Counted from the first letter of the stretch, positions 22,006-30,852 are shown. The stretch: 64,000 bases of DNA from Chloroflexia bacterium SDU3-3 (GCA_009268125.1 WBOU01000002.1:124001-188000); one strand, 5' to 3'. Numbers and translations: made by a program. The notes: generated from the sequence alone by a model not told the origin.

Positions 22006-23277
22006 ATGGCCGGGGAGGTCACGCTACGAACCGAGCTTGCGCGACCGCAGCTCGCCGTCACGAATACGCCGCAGGTCGCCTACCTGCTGCTGGATGTGCA
22101 GCCCGCCGCCGTGATGGCGCAGGTGCGCATGCCGGTGAGCGTCGCTTTTGTGCTCGACCACAGCGGCTCGATGAAGGGCGAGAAGATCGACCGCGTGCGC
22201 CGCGCCACCGCCCGCGCCGTCGATGCGCTCGATCAGCAGGATGTGCTCTCGATCGTGATCTTCGACCACCGCGTGGATGTGCTGGTGCCCGCCACCCACG
22301 TCACCAACCGCCGCGCCATCCAGGATGCCATCACCCGCATCCGCGACGCGGGCGGCACCAAGATCGCCCCCGGCGTCGAGCGCGGCCTGCGCGAGGTCAG
22401 CGCCGCCGGGCCGAATGCCATCCGCCGCATGGTGCTGCTGACCGACGGCCAGACCGAGAACGAGAGCGAGTGCCTGCTGCGCGCCGACGACGCGGGCCGC
22501 ATGGGCGTGCCGATCACTGCGCTGGGCGTGGGCAAGGATTGGAACGAGGATCTGCTGATCGATATGGCCAATCGCTCGGGCGGCACCGCCGACTACATCG
22601 ACCACCCCGACAAGATCACCGAGTACTTCCAGAATACGGTGCAGCGCGCCCAGGCCACGGCGGTGCAGAACGCCAATCTGACGCTGCGCTTCGTGCAGGG
22701 CATCACGCCCCGCGCGGTCTGGCAGGTCATCCCGCTGATCTCTAACCTGGGCTACCGCCCGATCTCCGACCGCGATATCGGCGTGCCGCTGGGCGAGCTG
22801 GAGACTGGCGGCGGGCGCACGCTGCTGGTCGAGCTGCTGGTGGACCCGCGCCCAGCAGGGCAGTATCGCATCGGCCAGATCGAGGCCACCTACGATGTGC
22901 CGGCCATGGGCGTACGCTCCGAGCGCACCCGCAGCGATGTGATGCTCAGCTTCTCGGCGGACCCAGCCCAGACATCCCAGGTCAACCCCAAGGTGATGAA
23001 CATCGTCGAGAAGGTCAGCGCCTTCAAGCTGCAGACCCGCGCCCTGCAGGATCTGCAGTCGGGCGATGTGGCTGGGGCCACCCAGAAGCTGCAGAGCGCC
23101 GTCACCCGCCTGCTCAGCCAGGGCGAGCTAGATCTGGCCAATACCATGCAGCAGGAGATCACCAACCTGCAGCAGACCGGCCAGATTTCCAGCGAGGGCC
23201 AGAAGACCATGAAGTTCGGCACGCGCAAGACGGTGCGCCTGAGCGACCGCGATGTGCCTGACGATCTGAAGTCGTAA
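22006..23277 (+). CDS. von Willebrand factor A domain protein
   Basis: A 423-residue soluble protein with a VWA domain at about 43-215. The MIDAS motif is complete: DHSGSMKG (about 51-58), a Thr in GGTKIAPG and an Asp in LLTDGQTE. A beta-rich middle region follows, then a helical C-terminus (LQSAVTRLLSQGELDLANTM) of about 90 residues. No signal peptide or TM segment is seen, so it acts in the cytoplasm as a metal-dependent protein-binding module. In Chloroflexota and cyanobacteria such proteins often accompany Ser/Thr kinase signalling, but no partner is adjacent here. AAGGAG sits five bases before the ATG, and a strong terminator follows. Confidence 0.85.
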   Translation: MAGEVTLRTELARPQLAVTNTPQVAYLLLDVQPAAVMAQVRMPVSVAFVLDHSGSMKGEKIDRVRRATARAVDALDQQDVLSIVIFDHRVDVLVPATHVTNRRAIQDAITRIRDAGGTKIAPGVERGLREVSAAGPNAIRRMVLLTDGQTENESECLLRADDAGRMGVPITALGVGKDWNEDLLIDMANRSGGTADYIDHPDKITEYFQNTVQRAQATAVQNANLTLRFVQGITPRAVWQVIPLISNLGYRPISDRDIGVPLGELETGGGRTLLVELLVDPRPAGQYRIGQIEATYDVPAMGVRSERTRSDVMLSFSADPAQTSQVNPKVMNIVEKVSAFKLQTRALQDLQSGDVAGATQKLQSAVTRLLSQGELDLANTMQQEITNLQQTGQISSEGQKTMKFGTRKTVRLSDRDVPDDLKS

Positions 23278-23306
23278 CCACGCCCGCGCTCTCGGCGCGC
23301 TGAAAA

Positions 23307-23360
23307 AAAGAGCGTAAAGGTTAAGAGATAGGCCATGTCTCTTAATCTTTACGCTCTTTC
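23307..23360 (+). terminator. Strong intrinsic terminator
   Basis: AAGAGCGTAAAGGTTAAGAGA pairs with its near-perfect complement (one G-T) around a 9-nt loop, flanked by A- and T-rich ends. It ends the VWA gene transcript. Confidence 0.92.
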
Positions 23361-23449
23361 GTGCTACTGACCTGCCTGGTCATTTTCCCCGTCCCCATGC
23401 CTTGCGCATGTGCCCCGCTCTTCCCGTGATGCAACTATATCTAGCGGGG

Positions 23450-23467
23450 TTATGCACATTATCCACA
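23450..23467. promoter_or_regulatory. Two abutting perfect DnaA boxes
   Basis: TTATGCACA followed directly by TTATCCACA: both fit TTATNCACA, and the second is the strongest known box. TGTGGAAAG a few bases on resembles a weak inverted box. They lie in a 326-bp gap between the VWA terminator and the GT2 promoter. No dnaA, dnaN or AT-rich unwinding element is next to them. Confidence 0.6.
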
Positions 23468-23567
23468 AAATGTGGAAAGAACGAGTGATCCTCGCCTCTT
23501 TTACAGCTTGCGCCCATCCTACCCTCAGTCGTTTTCTTCCACCCGCTGTCGCCCTTTTCGCGCCGCG

Positions 23568-23596
23568 TTGCGCAGTTCGGGCGAGAATGCTACACT
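23568..23596 (+). promoter_or_regulatory. Promoter TTGCGC-17-TACACT, leaderless configuration
   Basis: -35 TTGCGC, a 17-bp spacer and extended -10 TG-C-TACACT. The -10 ends 7 nt before the ATG at 23604, so the transcript should start at or one base before the start codon. Confidence 0.75.
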
Positions 23597-23603
23597 AGGC
23601 CGC

Positions 23604-24548
23604 ATGCGAGAGACTGTCGGCGTCATCATTGTTTCTTTTAACACATGCGCCCTGCTGCGCGAGTGCCTGGCCTCGCTGCGCGGGTGCGGCCTGCCGCTGC
23701 GCACCCTGGTGGTGGACAACGGCTCGCGCGATGGCTCGCAGGCCATGGTGCGCGCCGAGTTCTCCGAGGTCGATCTGATCGAGCCGGGGCGCAACCTGGG
23801 CTTCGGCGCGGCCAACAACCTGGGCCTCCGCCAGCTCTACGGCGGCCAGCCCGCCCACGCAGGCCCCGCGCTGCTGCTCAACTCCGACACGGTGGTGCAC
23901 CCCGGCGCGATCGAGGCGCTGGCCGATTTTCTGGCCCAGCACCCGCGCGTGGGCGTGGTCGGCCCGCGCCTGCTCAACCCCGATGGCTCGCTGCAGCACG
24001 CCGCCTTCCGCTTCCCCACGCTCTCCCTGACCGCGCTCGATCTCTTCCCGCCCGGCGAGGCGCTGCCCGGTCGGCTCTACGGCTCGTGGTGGCATGGCCG
24101 CTACGCCCAGGAGATCGCGGGCGCTGCGCCCTTCCCGATCGACCACCCGCTGGGCGCGTGCATGCTGGTGCGCGCCGAGGCCCTGGCCGAGGTCGGCGGC
24201 TTCGACGAGGACTTCTTCATGTACGCCGAGGAGGTGGAGCTGTGCCACCGCATCCGCGCGGCAGGCTGGTCGATCTGGCAGCAGCCTGCGGCCCAGGTGA
24301 CACATGTGGGCGGCGCATCCACCTCGCAGCTGCGCTCGCAGATGCAGATCGCCCTGTGGGAGAGCCGCCTGCGCCTGTTCCGCAAGCGCTACCCGCGCCG
24401 CGCCCTGGCCGCGCACCGCGCCCTGCTGCGCGTGGGCATGCTGCGCGCCGCCCTGCTGGCATGGGCCGCCTTCGCCCGCCGCCAGATCTCGCGCCGCGAC
24501 CTGCGCGAGCGCCTCTACACCTGCGGGCGCATCGCCCAGCTGAGGTAG
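23604..24548 (+). CDS. GT2 family glycosyltransferase (rhamnosyltransferase-like)
   Basis: A 314-residue inverting GT-A glycosyltransferase. VGVIIVSFNTCALL opens the fold, VVDNGSRDGS binds the nucleotide sugar, EPGRNLGFGAANNLGL is typical of the rhamnosyltransferase-like group, LLNSDTVV carries the DxD-type metal site, and GGFDEDFFMYAEEVELCHRI contains the catalytic Asp region. The C-terminus is Arg-rich and amphipathic, consistent with membrane association. There is no ribosome-binding site and the promoter predicts a leaderless mRNA. First of three GT2 genes in a row (23604, 24553, 25354). Confidence 0.9.
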   Translation: MRETVGVIIVSFNTCALLRECLASLRGCGLPLRTLVVDNGSRDGSQAMVRAEFSEVDLIEPGRNLGFGAANNLGLRQLYGGQPAHAGPALLLNSDTVVHPGAIEALADFLAQHPRVGVVGPRLLNPDGSLQHAAFRFPTLSLTALDLFPPGEALPGRLYGSWWHGRYAQEIAGAAPFPIDHPLGACMLVRAEALAEVGGFDEDFFMYAEEVELCHRIRAAGWSIWQQPAAQVTHVGGASTSQLRSQMQIALWESRLRLFRKRYPRRALAAHRALLRVGMLRAALLAWAAFARRQISRRDLRERLYTCGRIAQLR

Positions 24549-24552
24549 CCCC

Positions 24553-25326
24553 ATGAGCATCGCCGTCGCTATCATCGCCCGCGACGAGGCCCGCCACATC
24601 GGCGCGGCCCTGGCCAGCGTGGCCGCCCTGGCCGACGAGCTGCTGGTGCTGCTCGACGACCGCACAGCCGACGACACCGCCGCCATCGCCATTGCCGCCG
24701 GTGCCACCGTGGCCGTCGAGCCGTGGCGCGGCTTCGCGGCCCAGCGCAACCGTGCGCTCGACCTGTGCCGCAGCGAGTGGGTGCTGTTCCTGGATGCCGA
24801 CGAGCGCGTCAGCCCCGAGCTGGCGGCGGAGATCTTGGCCATGGTGGGGCCGGGCGGGCAGTCCAGCCCCGCCGTGGCGGGCTACTGGCTGCCGCGCCAC
24901 AACCAGTTCTTTGGCCGCGTGGTGCGCGGCGGCGGCTGGTACCCCGACCACCAGCTGCGCCTGCTGCGCCGCGCCCAGGCCCGCTACGACACCGACATGC
25001 ACGTGCACGAGTACGCCCAGCTGGCTGGCGAGGCCGCCTTTCTGCATGGCCACCTGCTGCATATCAACATCGAGCGCGCCGACGAGTTCTGGCGCAAGCA
25101 GACATCCTACGCCATCCACGAGGCCCAGTCGCTCTACCGCGCCGGGCGGCGGGCGCGCTGGCGTAACTTCGTGGGCGCGCCCGCCCGCGAGCTGGTGCGG
25201 CGCTACCTGCGGCTGGGCGGCTGGCGCGATGGCTGGCTGGGCCTGGCCCTGTGCGGCAGCCTGGCCTACTTCGAGCTGGTGAAGTTTGCCCATCTGCGCG
25301 GCCTCCAGCGCATCCTGCGCGGCTAG
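24553..25326 (+). CDS. GT2 family glycosyltransferase (WaaE/KdtX-like)
   Basis: A 257-residue GT-A enzyme. MSIAVAIIARDEARHIGAAL starts it, followed by VLLDDRTADDT, WVLFLDADERVSPEL (the DxD site), GRVVRGGGWYPDHQLRLLRR and a conserved Glu/His pair (MHVHEYAQL). This is the pattern of lipopolysaccharide-core or glycan beta-glucosyltransferases of the WaaE group. It begins 4 bp after the previous gene, so the two are translationally linked. A C-terminal hydrophobic segment near 220-240 may touch the membrane. Confidence 0.9.
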   Translation: MSIAVAIIARDEARHIGAALASVAALADELLVLLDDRTADDTAAIAIAAGATVAVEPWRGFAAQRNRALDLCRSEWVLFLDADERVSPELAAEILAMVGPGGQSSPAVAGYWLPRHNQFFGRVVRGGGWYPDHQLRLLRRAQARYDTDMHVHEYAQLAGEAAFLHGHLLHINIERADEFWRKQTSYAIHEAQSLYRAGRRARWRNFVGAPARELVRRYLRLGGWRDGWLGLALCGSLAYFELVKFAHLRGLQRILRG

Positions 25327-25353
25327 CCCCGTTCTGCCGAAAGAAGCACCCCT

Positions 25354-26373
25354 ATGAGCGAGCTTGCGATCATCATTGTTTCGTGGAATACCCGCGATCT
25401 GCTGCAGCGCTGCATCGAGCACGTGCATAGCTCGCTAGCCGGCGCGGGGCTGCCCTACCGCGTGGTGGTGGTGGATAACGCCTCGCACGATGGCACGCCT
25501 GCCATGCTGCGCGCCGAGCACCCCGACGTGGTGCTGATCGAGCCGGGGCGCAACCTGGGCTTCGCGGGCGGCAACAACCTGGCGCTGCGCTGGCTGCTGG
25601 GCATGCCGCTGCCCGCCGAGCTATCCATCCAGCCCGAGAACGCACAGCCCGGCCAGCCGCAGTGGCTGCTGCTGCTCAACCCCGACACCGAGCCGCTGGC
25701 CGATGCCCTGCCCCAGCTGGTGCGCTATATCCAGGCCCACCCCGATGTGGCCGCCGTCGGCCCGCGCCTGCTCAACCCCGACGGCTCGACCCAGCCCTCC
25801 CGCCGCCGCTTCCCCGACGCGGGCGTGTTCTTTCTGGAGAGCACGCCGCTGGAGCAGCTTTTCCCCCACAACCGCTGGGCCGCCCGCTACCGTATGGAGG
25901 GTACGCCCGACGACGCCGAGCAGGATGTCGACTGGCTGGTGGGCGCGGCGCTGCTGGTGCGCCGCAGCGCGGTGGAGCGCGCGGGCCTGCTGGATGCGGG
26001 CTTCGCCATGTACTCCGAGGAGCTAGAGTGGCAGCTGCGCCTGCGCCGCGCGGGCCGCGTGGTCTACCTCCCCGCCGCCCAGATTACCCACTACGAGGGC
26101 AAGAGCAGCGAGCAGGTGCCCGCCCGCCGCCTCATCCACTTTCAGCAGAGCCGCCTGCGCTATGTGCGCATGGTCTTCGGTCCCATCCACGCCCTGCCGC
26201 TGTGGGCCACCCTGGTGGCGCTCTACAGCGCCCAGCTCGCCACCGAGGCCGCCAAGTGGCTGCTGGGCCACAAGCGCCCGCTGCGCGCCCAGCGCGTGGC
26301 CGTCTACCGCCAGGTGCTGGCTGGCCTGCTGGCCGGGCCAGAGGCCGAGACCTTCACGCAGCGCCCACGCTAG
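25354..26373 (+). CDS. GT2 family glycosyltransferase (rhamnosyltransferase-like)
   Basis: A 339-residue GT-A enzyme related to the one at 23604: IIIVSWNTRDLLQRCI, VVVDNASHDGTPAML, EPGRNLGFAGGNNLAL, LLLNPDTEP, AVGPRLLNPDGSTQPS and the DAGFAMYSEELEWQLRLR catalytic region. An insertion around QPENAQPGQPQ lengthens the loop before the DxD. AGAAGCACCC upstream gives only a weak ribosome-binding site. Last gene of the glycosyltransferase unit. No polymerase or flippase is visible within the window. Confidence 0.9.
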   Translation: MSELAIIIVSWNTRDLLQRCIEHVHSSLAGAGLPYRVVVVDNASHDGTPAMLRAEHPDVVLIEPGRNLGFAGGNNLALRWLLGMPLPAELSIQPENAQPGQPQWLLLLNPDTEPLADALPQLVRYIQAHPDVAAVGPRLLNPDGSTQPSRRRFPDAGVFFLESTPLEQLFPHNRWAARYRMEGTPDDAEQDVDWLVGAALLVRRSAVERAGLLDAGFAMYSEELEWQLRLRRAGRVVYLPAAQITHYEGKSSEQVPARRLIHFQQSRLRYVRMVFGPIHALPLWATLVALYSAQLATEAAKWLLGHKRPLRAQRVAVYRQVLAGLLAGPEAETFTQRPR

Positions 26374-26435
26374 CCAGCAACGATAGGAAAAAACAGCCCA
26401 GCCTTGTGCCGCGCGGCCTCGTCGCTGCGTGCGGA

Positions 26436-26482
26436 TTATGGCCAGCCGCCTATGTGAGGCACCTTCGCTGGATGGGCGAGGC
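26436..26482 (+). repeat. 3' fragment of the ~185-bp dispersed repeat
   Basis: ATTATGGCCAGCC..GGCACCTTCGCTGGATGGGC matches the last ~45 bp of the family (CATATGGCCA..CACCTTCGCCGCATGGGCC) and leads straight into the minisatellite. Confidence 0.6.
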
Positions 26483-26483
26483 C

Positions 26484-26599
26484 GGTGGTGGAACGATCCG
26501 CCATGGTGGTGGAACGATCCGCCGTGGTGGTGGAACGATCCGCCGTGGTGGTGGAACGATCCGCCGTGGTGGTGGAACGATCCGCCGTGGTGGTGGAGC
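26484..26599 (+). repeat. 21-bp minisatellite, five copies plus a partial unit
   Basis: Unit GGTGGTGGAACGATCCGCCGT repeats five times at exact 21-bp spacing (the first unit ends CCAT), then degenerates. It shares the first 16 bases of its unit with the array at 8911 but has a different 5-bp end. Read in the rumA frame it is open, which extends that gene falsely upstream. Confidence 0.93.
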
Positions 26600-26694
26600 A
26601 TATGTACAAGCGAAAAGAGCGAACCTGGCGTTCGCCCGCTGCGCCTACAAGGGCGCAGCGCATAAAAGCCCGAAACCCGAAGAGGAGCGAACCA

Positions 26695-27936
26695 ATGGCA
26701 GCAGAATGGCCCGAGACCCTAGAGCTAACCATCGACGCGATGGCGCAGGGCGGCGATGGCGTGGGGCGGTGGCAGGGCCGCGTGGTGTTTGTCGAGGGCG
26801 GCCTGCCCGGCGAGCAGGTGCTGGTGCGTCTGCGCGAGCGCCGCGAGGCCTACGCGCGCGGCGAGGTGTCCCAGGTGCTGGTGGCCGCGCCCGAGCGCAT
26901 CGCCCCGCGCGACCCTCAGGCCGACCACATGCCCTGGCAGCACATCGAGCACGCCGCCCAGCTGCGCTTCAAGCGCCAGATCCTGACCGAGCAGCTGGCC
27001 AAGATCGGCGGCCTGGCCGACGCGCCCGTGGCCGAGATCGTGCCCGCCTCGCAGCCATGGGGCTACCGCAGCTCGGCGCGGCTGCATGTGCGCGGCGGGC
27101 GGCTGGGCTACTTCCACGCGGGCACCCGCGAGCTGCGGCACTTCGCGGGCGACCCGCTGCTGCTGCCCGCGCTTGGCCGCGCCCTGGAGGCACTGGCCGG
27201 CCTGATCGATGAGGATGACGGCGTGGAGGAGGTGGCGCTGCGGGCCAGCGAGGCCAACGGCTACGCCGTGGCGGCCCTGCGCGGGCGCGGCGACCTGCGG
27301 CCCCTGGCGCGGCTGTGGATGCAGCGCGCCCCGCAGGTGGCCGGGGTCAGCCTGCCCGGCGGCGCGGTGGGCAACGTCGAGCTTTCCGAGGAGGTGGGCG
27401 GCATCTCGTTCCTGCTGCGCCCCGAGTCGTTCTTCCAGGTGAACAGCGCCGCCGCCGAGGTGCTGCTGCGGCTGGTGCGCCAGGGCCTGGCCATGCAGGG
27501 CGGCGAGCGCCTGATCGACCTCTACTGCGGTGTCGGCACCTTCGCGCTGCCGCTGGCCGGGCGCGCATCCGCCGTGATCGGCATCGAGGAGGCCGAGGGG
27601 GCCGTGCGCGACGCCGAGCGCAGCGCCGAGGCCAACGGCGTGGCCAACGTGCGCTTCTTCGCGGGCACCGCCGAGCGCCTGCTGTCCACTGTCAAGGAGC
27701 AGGCCGACGCGCTCGTGCTCGACCCGCCCCGGCGCGGCTGCCACCCCCAGGCCCTGGCCCAGGTGCTGCGCATCGCCCCGGCGCGGGTGGTCTACGTCTC
27801 GTGCCACCCCGGCACCCTGGCCCGCGACCTCAAGATCCTAGTCGAGGGCGGCTACCATGTCGAGCAGGTCACGCCGGTCGACCTCTTCCCCCAGACCCCC
27901 CACATCGAGAGCGTGACGGTGCTGACCCGCGCCTAG
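26695..27936 (+). CDS. RNA uracil-C5 methyltransferase (RumA/TrmA family)
   Basis: A 413-residue SAM-dependent enzyme that makes m5U in rRNA or tRNA. N-terminal TRAM-type OB fold (TIDAMAQGGDGVGRWQGRVVFV), a central domain, then the methyltransferase: DLYCGVGTFALPLA (SAM site), LVLDPPRRGCHP, and YVSCHPGTLARDL with the catalytic Cys. The Fe-S cluster Cys motif usual before the WQH..QL segment is absent (ADHMPWQHIEHAAQLRFKR), so it is a cluster-less variant. Start: GAGGAG seven bases before the ATG. The frame is open upstream only because the minisatellite is. Target nucleotide unknown. Confidence 0.9.
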   Translation: MAAEWPETLELTIDAMAQGGDGVGRWQGRVVFVEGGLPGEQVLVRLRERREAYARGEVSQVLVAAPERIAPRDPQADHMPWQHIEHAAQLRFKRQILTEQLAKIGGLADAPVAEIVPASQPWGYRSSARLHVRGGRLGYFHAGTRELRHFAGDPLLLPALGRALEALAGLIDEDDGVEEVALRASEANGYAVAALRGRGDLRPLARLWMQRAPQVAGVSLPGGAVGNVELSEEVGGISFLLRPESFFQVNSAAAEVLLRLVRQGLAMQGGERLIDLYCGVGTFALPLAGRASAVIGIEEAEGAVRDAERSAEANGVANVRFFAGTAERLLSTVKEQADALVLDPPRRGCHPQALAQVLRIAPARVVYVSCHPGTLARDLKILVEGGYHVEQVTPVDLFPQTPHIESVTVLTRA

Positions 27937-27946
27937 CGCCGCCGCG

Positions 27947-27982
27947 CTGGCCTGCCGCCGGGCTGCATCGGCGGCAGGCCAG
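27947..27982. terminator. Hairpin between convergent genes
   Basis: CTGGCCTGCCGCC and GGCGGCAGGCCAG, a 13-bp perfect stem with a 10-nt loop, between the methyltransferase and the response regulator. There is no clear T-run. Confidence 0.6.
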
Positions 27983-27990
27983 GAATGCGC

Positions 27991-28368
27991 TCAGCGCCTG
28001 CGCTGCATCGCCTCCTGCACGGTTGCGTGCAGCATGCCGAAGTCGATCGGCTTGTAGAGCGCCTCGTCGAACCCGGCGCGGATGATGTCGGCGGCCACGT
28101 TCACGCGGGCGTAGGCCGTGAGCGCCAGGATGGGGGTCGACGCGAAGCTCGGATCGGTGCGGAGATAGCGAACCGCATCCAGGCCGCTCATAAACGGCAT
28201 CTGGATGTCCATCAGGATAATATCGGGCTGATGACGCTTGGCCAGATCGATGCCAGCTTTTCCATCGTTGGCAAGGTAGATGGTGAACCCCTGCCGTTCA
28301 AAAAAGATCCGGAGGAGCTGGCGGATATCCGGCTCGTCATCGACGACAAGCATTGTATATGTGCCCAT
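27991..28368 (-). CDS. Single-domain response regulator (CheY-like)
   Basis: A 125-residue receiver domain without an output domain. The acidic pocket is Asp10/Asp11, the phosphoacceptor Asp54 (ILMDIQMP), with switch Thr84 (LALTAYA) and Lys106 (LYKPID). It would act by protein-protein contact, as CheY or Spo0F do. No histidine kinase is adjacent. AAGGAC is five to seven bases before the ATG. Confidence 0.92.
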   Translation of the reverse strand: MGTYTMLVVDDEPDIRQLLRIFFERQGFTIYLANDGKAGIDLAKRHQPDIILMDIQMPFMSGLDAVRYLRTDPSFASTPILALTAYARVNVAADIIRAGFDEALYKPIDFGMLHATVQEAMQRRR

Positions 28369-28978
28369 ACATGTCCTTGCTTCAGCGTTGTGTTACAGTG
28401 TCACCGGCGGGATGGAATGGAAGTTGCTTTCGTTTGCGCTACAGCACATACAGGGCCATTAGTTTGCGGCCGTGCCCAGAGTCGGCCACGGTGGAGCGGT
28501 GCTACAATGTGGCGAACTGCCGGTTTGGTCGGCGCTGAACACCAGCGCGGTGTCTACTGCCGCATGTCGTAGCGGCGGAAGGCGTGGCGTGGCCCCAGAA
28601 CATTGCGCCGCTGCAATGCCTGCCATGTATGGATGCGCCAAGATTTGCTGCCCGAGGGGCACGGCAGCCGCACCGGGCCATGGCCGCCGGGGGCAGGCCG
28701 CCCGCCGCAGGCCGCTGGCCAGCGCAGGCGGCTGACACAGACGAGTACGGAGCGCATCGTTTGTGGGCCTATTATAACGTTATTTTTGACAGAGCAGAAG
28801 ACCGACTCTGCGCCTGTCAGGGCCGTGGGCCCCTGGATCGGCTGGGTGAGATACCGCGCTTGGATGGCCTAGGCAGCCGGGCGCGCGGCCCCACAAAGAA
28901 GATCGGGTAGCGGGCTGCCGCCGGGCGGATGACAATGTTTTCTCGTTTCGAATCGAGCAGCAAAGCGAGGAGGTGGCG
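28369..28978. other. 610-bp intergenic region, no gene seen
   Basis: This gap between divergent genes has several short frames on both strands, none with a ribosome-binding site, sensible composition or motif. It contains GC-rich inverted patches near 28680-28730, a TTATAAT-like element on the minus strand near 28771-28777 without a good -35, and an isolated TTGACA on the plus strand at 28786. A long leader for the dynamin-like gene or a noncoding RNA is possible but unsupported. Confidence 0.4.
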
Positions 28979-30727
28979 GTGATCGGGTTGCTGAAAAAAC
29001 AACGGCTGCTCACAGAGCAGCAGGATGCCCTGCTGGCCCAGGTGCGGGCGCAGCTGGTGGATCTGCATGGTGCGCTGGCCCGCTTCGGGGCCGACGTGGC
29101 CCCCAGCGACACGCGCGCGCTGGATGAGACCATCGAGCAGCTGGAAAGCCTGTTCATGCTGGTGATCGCGGGCGAGTTCAACTCGGGCAAGTCCAGCTTC
29201 ATCAACGCGCTGGTGGGCGAGAAGATCGTGCGCGAGGGCGTCACCCCCACCACCGACCGCATCACGCTGCTGCGCTACGGCCCCGAGTCGCACGAGCAGG
29301 TGCTCTCCGAGTTCTTGGCCGAGTACAGCTTCCCCGCCGAGGTGCTCAAGCAGATCGTGCTGGTCGACACCCCCGGCACCAACGCGATCGTGCGCCGCCA
29401 CGAGGAGCTGACCCGCGAGTTCATCCCCCGCTCCGATCTGGTGCTGTTCGTCACATCCGCCGACCGCCCCTTCACCGAGAGCGAGCGCGCCTTCCTGGCC
29501 ACCATCCAGGAGTGGGGCAAGAAGGTGATCATCATCCTGAACAAGGTCGACCTGCTGGAGCCGGATGACTTGGCCCAGGTGATCGAATTCATCCAGGAGA
29601 ACGCCCGCGACCTGCTGGGCGCGACCCCGCAGATCTTCCCGATTTCGGCGCGGCTGGCCCAGCGCAGCCGCCAGAGCGAGGACGCCGCCGCATGGGGCGC
29701 GAGCCGCTTCGAGGCCGTCGAGCGCTACGTGATCGACCAGCTGGATGAGGAGGAGCGCATCCGGCTCAAGCTGCTTTCGCCGATCGGCGTGGCCCAGCGG
29801 CTGGGCAGCAAGTACCTGCAGGTGGTGGAGGGGCGGCTGGCCACCCTGCAGGGCGACGTGGGCGCGCTGGAAAATATCGAGCGCCAGCTGGAGCTGTTCC
29901 GCGAGGATCTGACCAACGACTTTCGCTACCACCTGACCGAGGTCGACAAGATCCTGGCCGACCTAGAGCTGCGCGGCAACAGCTTCTTCGACGAGACCCT
30001 GCGGCTCACCAACATCCGCCAGCTCATCCACACCGAGCAGGTGCGCGAGGCCTTTGAGGACGAGGTGCTGGCCGATGTGCCCCAGCAGATCGATGCGCGC
30101 CTGCACGCGCTGATCGACTGGATGATCGAGAAGAACTTGCGGCTGTGGCAGTCGGTGATGGACTATCTGCAGCGCAACCGCGTGCCGCACCATCAGGAGC
30201 ACATCATCGGCGAGGTGGGCGGCAGCTTCGAGTACAACCGCGCGGCGCTGCTGGATGCGGTGGCCACCCGCACCCAGCAGGTGGTGAACAGCTACGATAG
30301 CCAGGCCGAGGCCGCCGCGCTGGAGGATGGCGTGCGCGGTGCGCTGGCCGCCACTGCCCTGGTCGAGGTGGGGGCTATTGGCTTAGGCGCGTTGCTGATC
30401 GCGGTGCTCCATGGGGCGCTGCTCGATTTTACCGGCGTGTTTGCCGCTGGTATCGTTGGTGTGGTTGGTATCTTCGTTATCCCCACCAAGCGCCGCCAGG
30501 TCAAGCAGCAGTTCCACGAGAAGATCGGTGAGCTGCGCGAGCGCATCCACGAGACCATGCAGGCCCAGTTCGATAGCGAGCTGGACAAGATGATCGAGCG
30601 GCTGCGCGAGGCGATCATGCCCTACACGCGCTTCATCCGCAGCCAGCGCGAGCAGCTGCTCAACACCCAGCGCGAGCTTTCCGATGTGGATGTGGAGCTG
30701 GGCCGCATCCGCGCCAAGCTGAAATAG
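28979..30727 (+). CDS. Dynamin-family GTPase (bacterial dynamin-like protein)
   Basis: A 582-residue large GTPase. G1 GEFNSGKSSFINAL (about 65-78), G2 Thr in TPTTDRITLLRYG, G3 VDTPGTNA and G4 ILNKVD are all present. Long helical stalk segments follow. A hydrophobic hairpin near 455-495 (GAIGLGALLIAVLHGALL, then FTGVFAAGIVGVVGIFVIP) serves as the membrane paddle, and a last coiled coil ends the protein. The architecture fits a membrane-remodelling BDLP. GTG start: AGGAGG is five bases before it; the GTG two codons earlier overlaps the site. No second dynamin gene is adjacent. Confidence 0.88.
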   Translation: MIGLLKKQRLLTEQQDALLAQVRAQLVDLHGALARFGADVAPSDTRALDETIEQLESLFMLVIAGEFNSGKSSFINALVGEKIVREGVTPTTDRITLLRYGPESHEQVLSEFLAEYSFPAEVLKQIVLVDTPGTNAIVRRHEELTREFIPRSDLVLFVTSADRPFTESERAFLATIQEWGKKVIIILNKVDLLEPDDLAQVIEFIQENARDLLGATPQIFPISARLAQRSRQSEDAAAWGASRFEAVERYVIDQLDEEERIRLKLLSPIGVAQRLGSKYLQVVEGRLATLQGDVGALENIERQLELFREDLTNDFRYHLTEVDKILADLELRGNSFFDETLRLTNIRQLIHTEQVREAFEDEVLADVPQQIDARLHALIDWMIEKNLRLWQSVMDYLQRNRVPHHQEHIIGEVGGSFEYNRAALLDAVATRTQQVVNSYDSQAEAAALEDGVRGALAATALVEVGAIGLGALLIAVLHGALLDFTGVFAAGIVGVVGIFVIPTKRRQVKQQFHEKIGELRERIHETMQAQFDSELDKMIERLREAIMPYTRFIRSQREQLLNTQRELSDVDVELGRIRAKLK

Positions 30728-30852
30728 GCCCAGCGGACTGGGGCGATCCGGGTGCCCTGCGCGTGCGGCTCCTCGGGGCTAGCCCGCACATGGTGTCATG
30801 TTTATGAGCGGGGCTGGGCTTTTTCCATAAGCGTTGGCGGTGGTAGGTGGTT

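Noticed and set aside
23450-23467. Replication origin call
   Set aside because: Two DnaA boxes alone are not enough. There is no unwinding element, dnaA/dnaN or visible strand switch, so it is kept only as a finding.
26485-26694. N-terminal extension of the RNA methyltransferase
   Set aside because: The open frame passes through the minisatellite; a strong ribosome-binding site marks the start at 26695.
28584-28910. Small plus-strand gene before the dynamin gene
   Set aside because: No ribosome-binding site, overlapping frames of equal quality, no motif.
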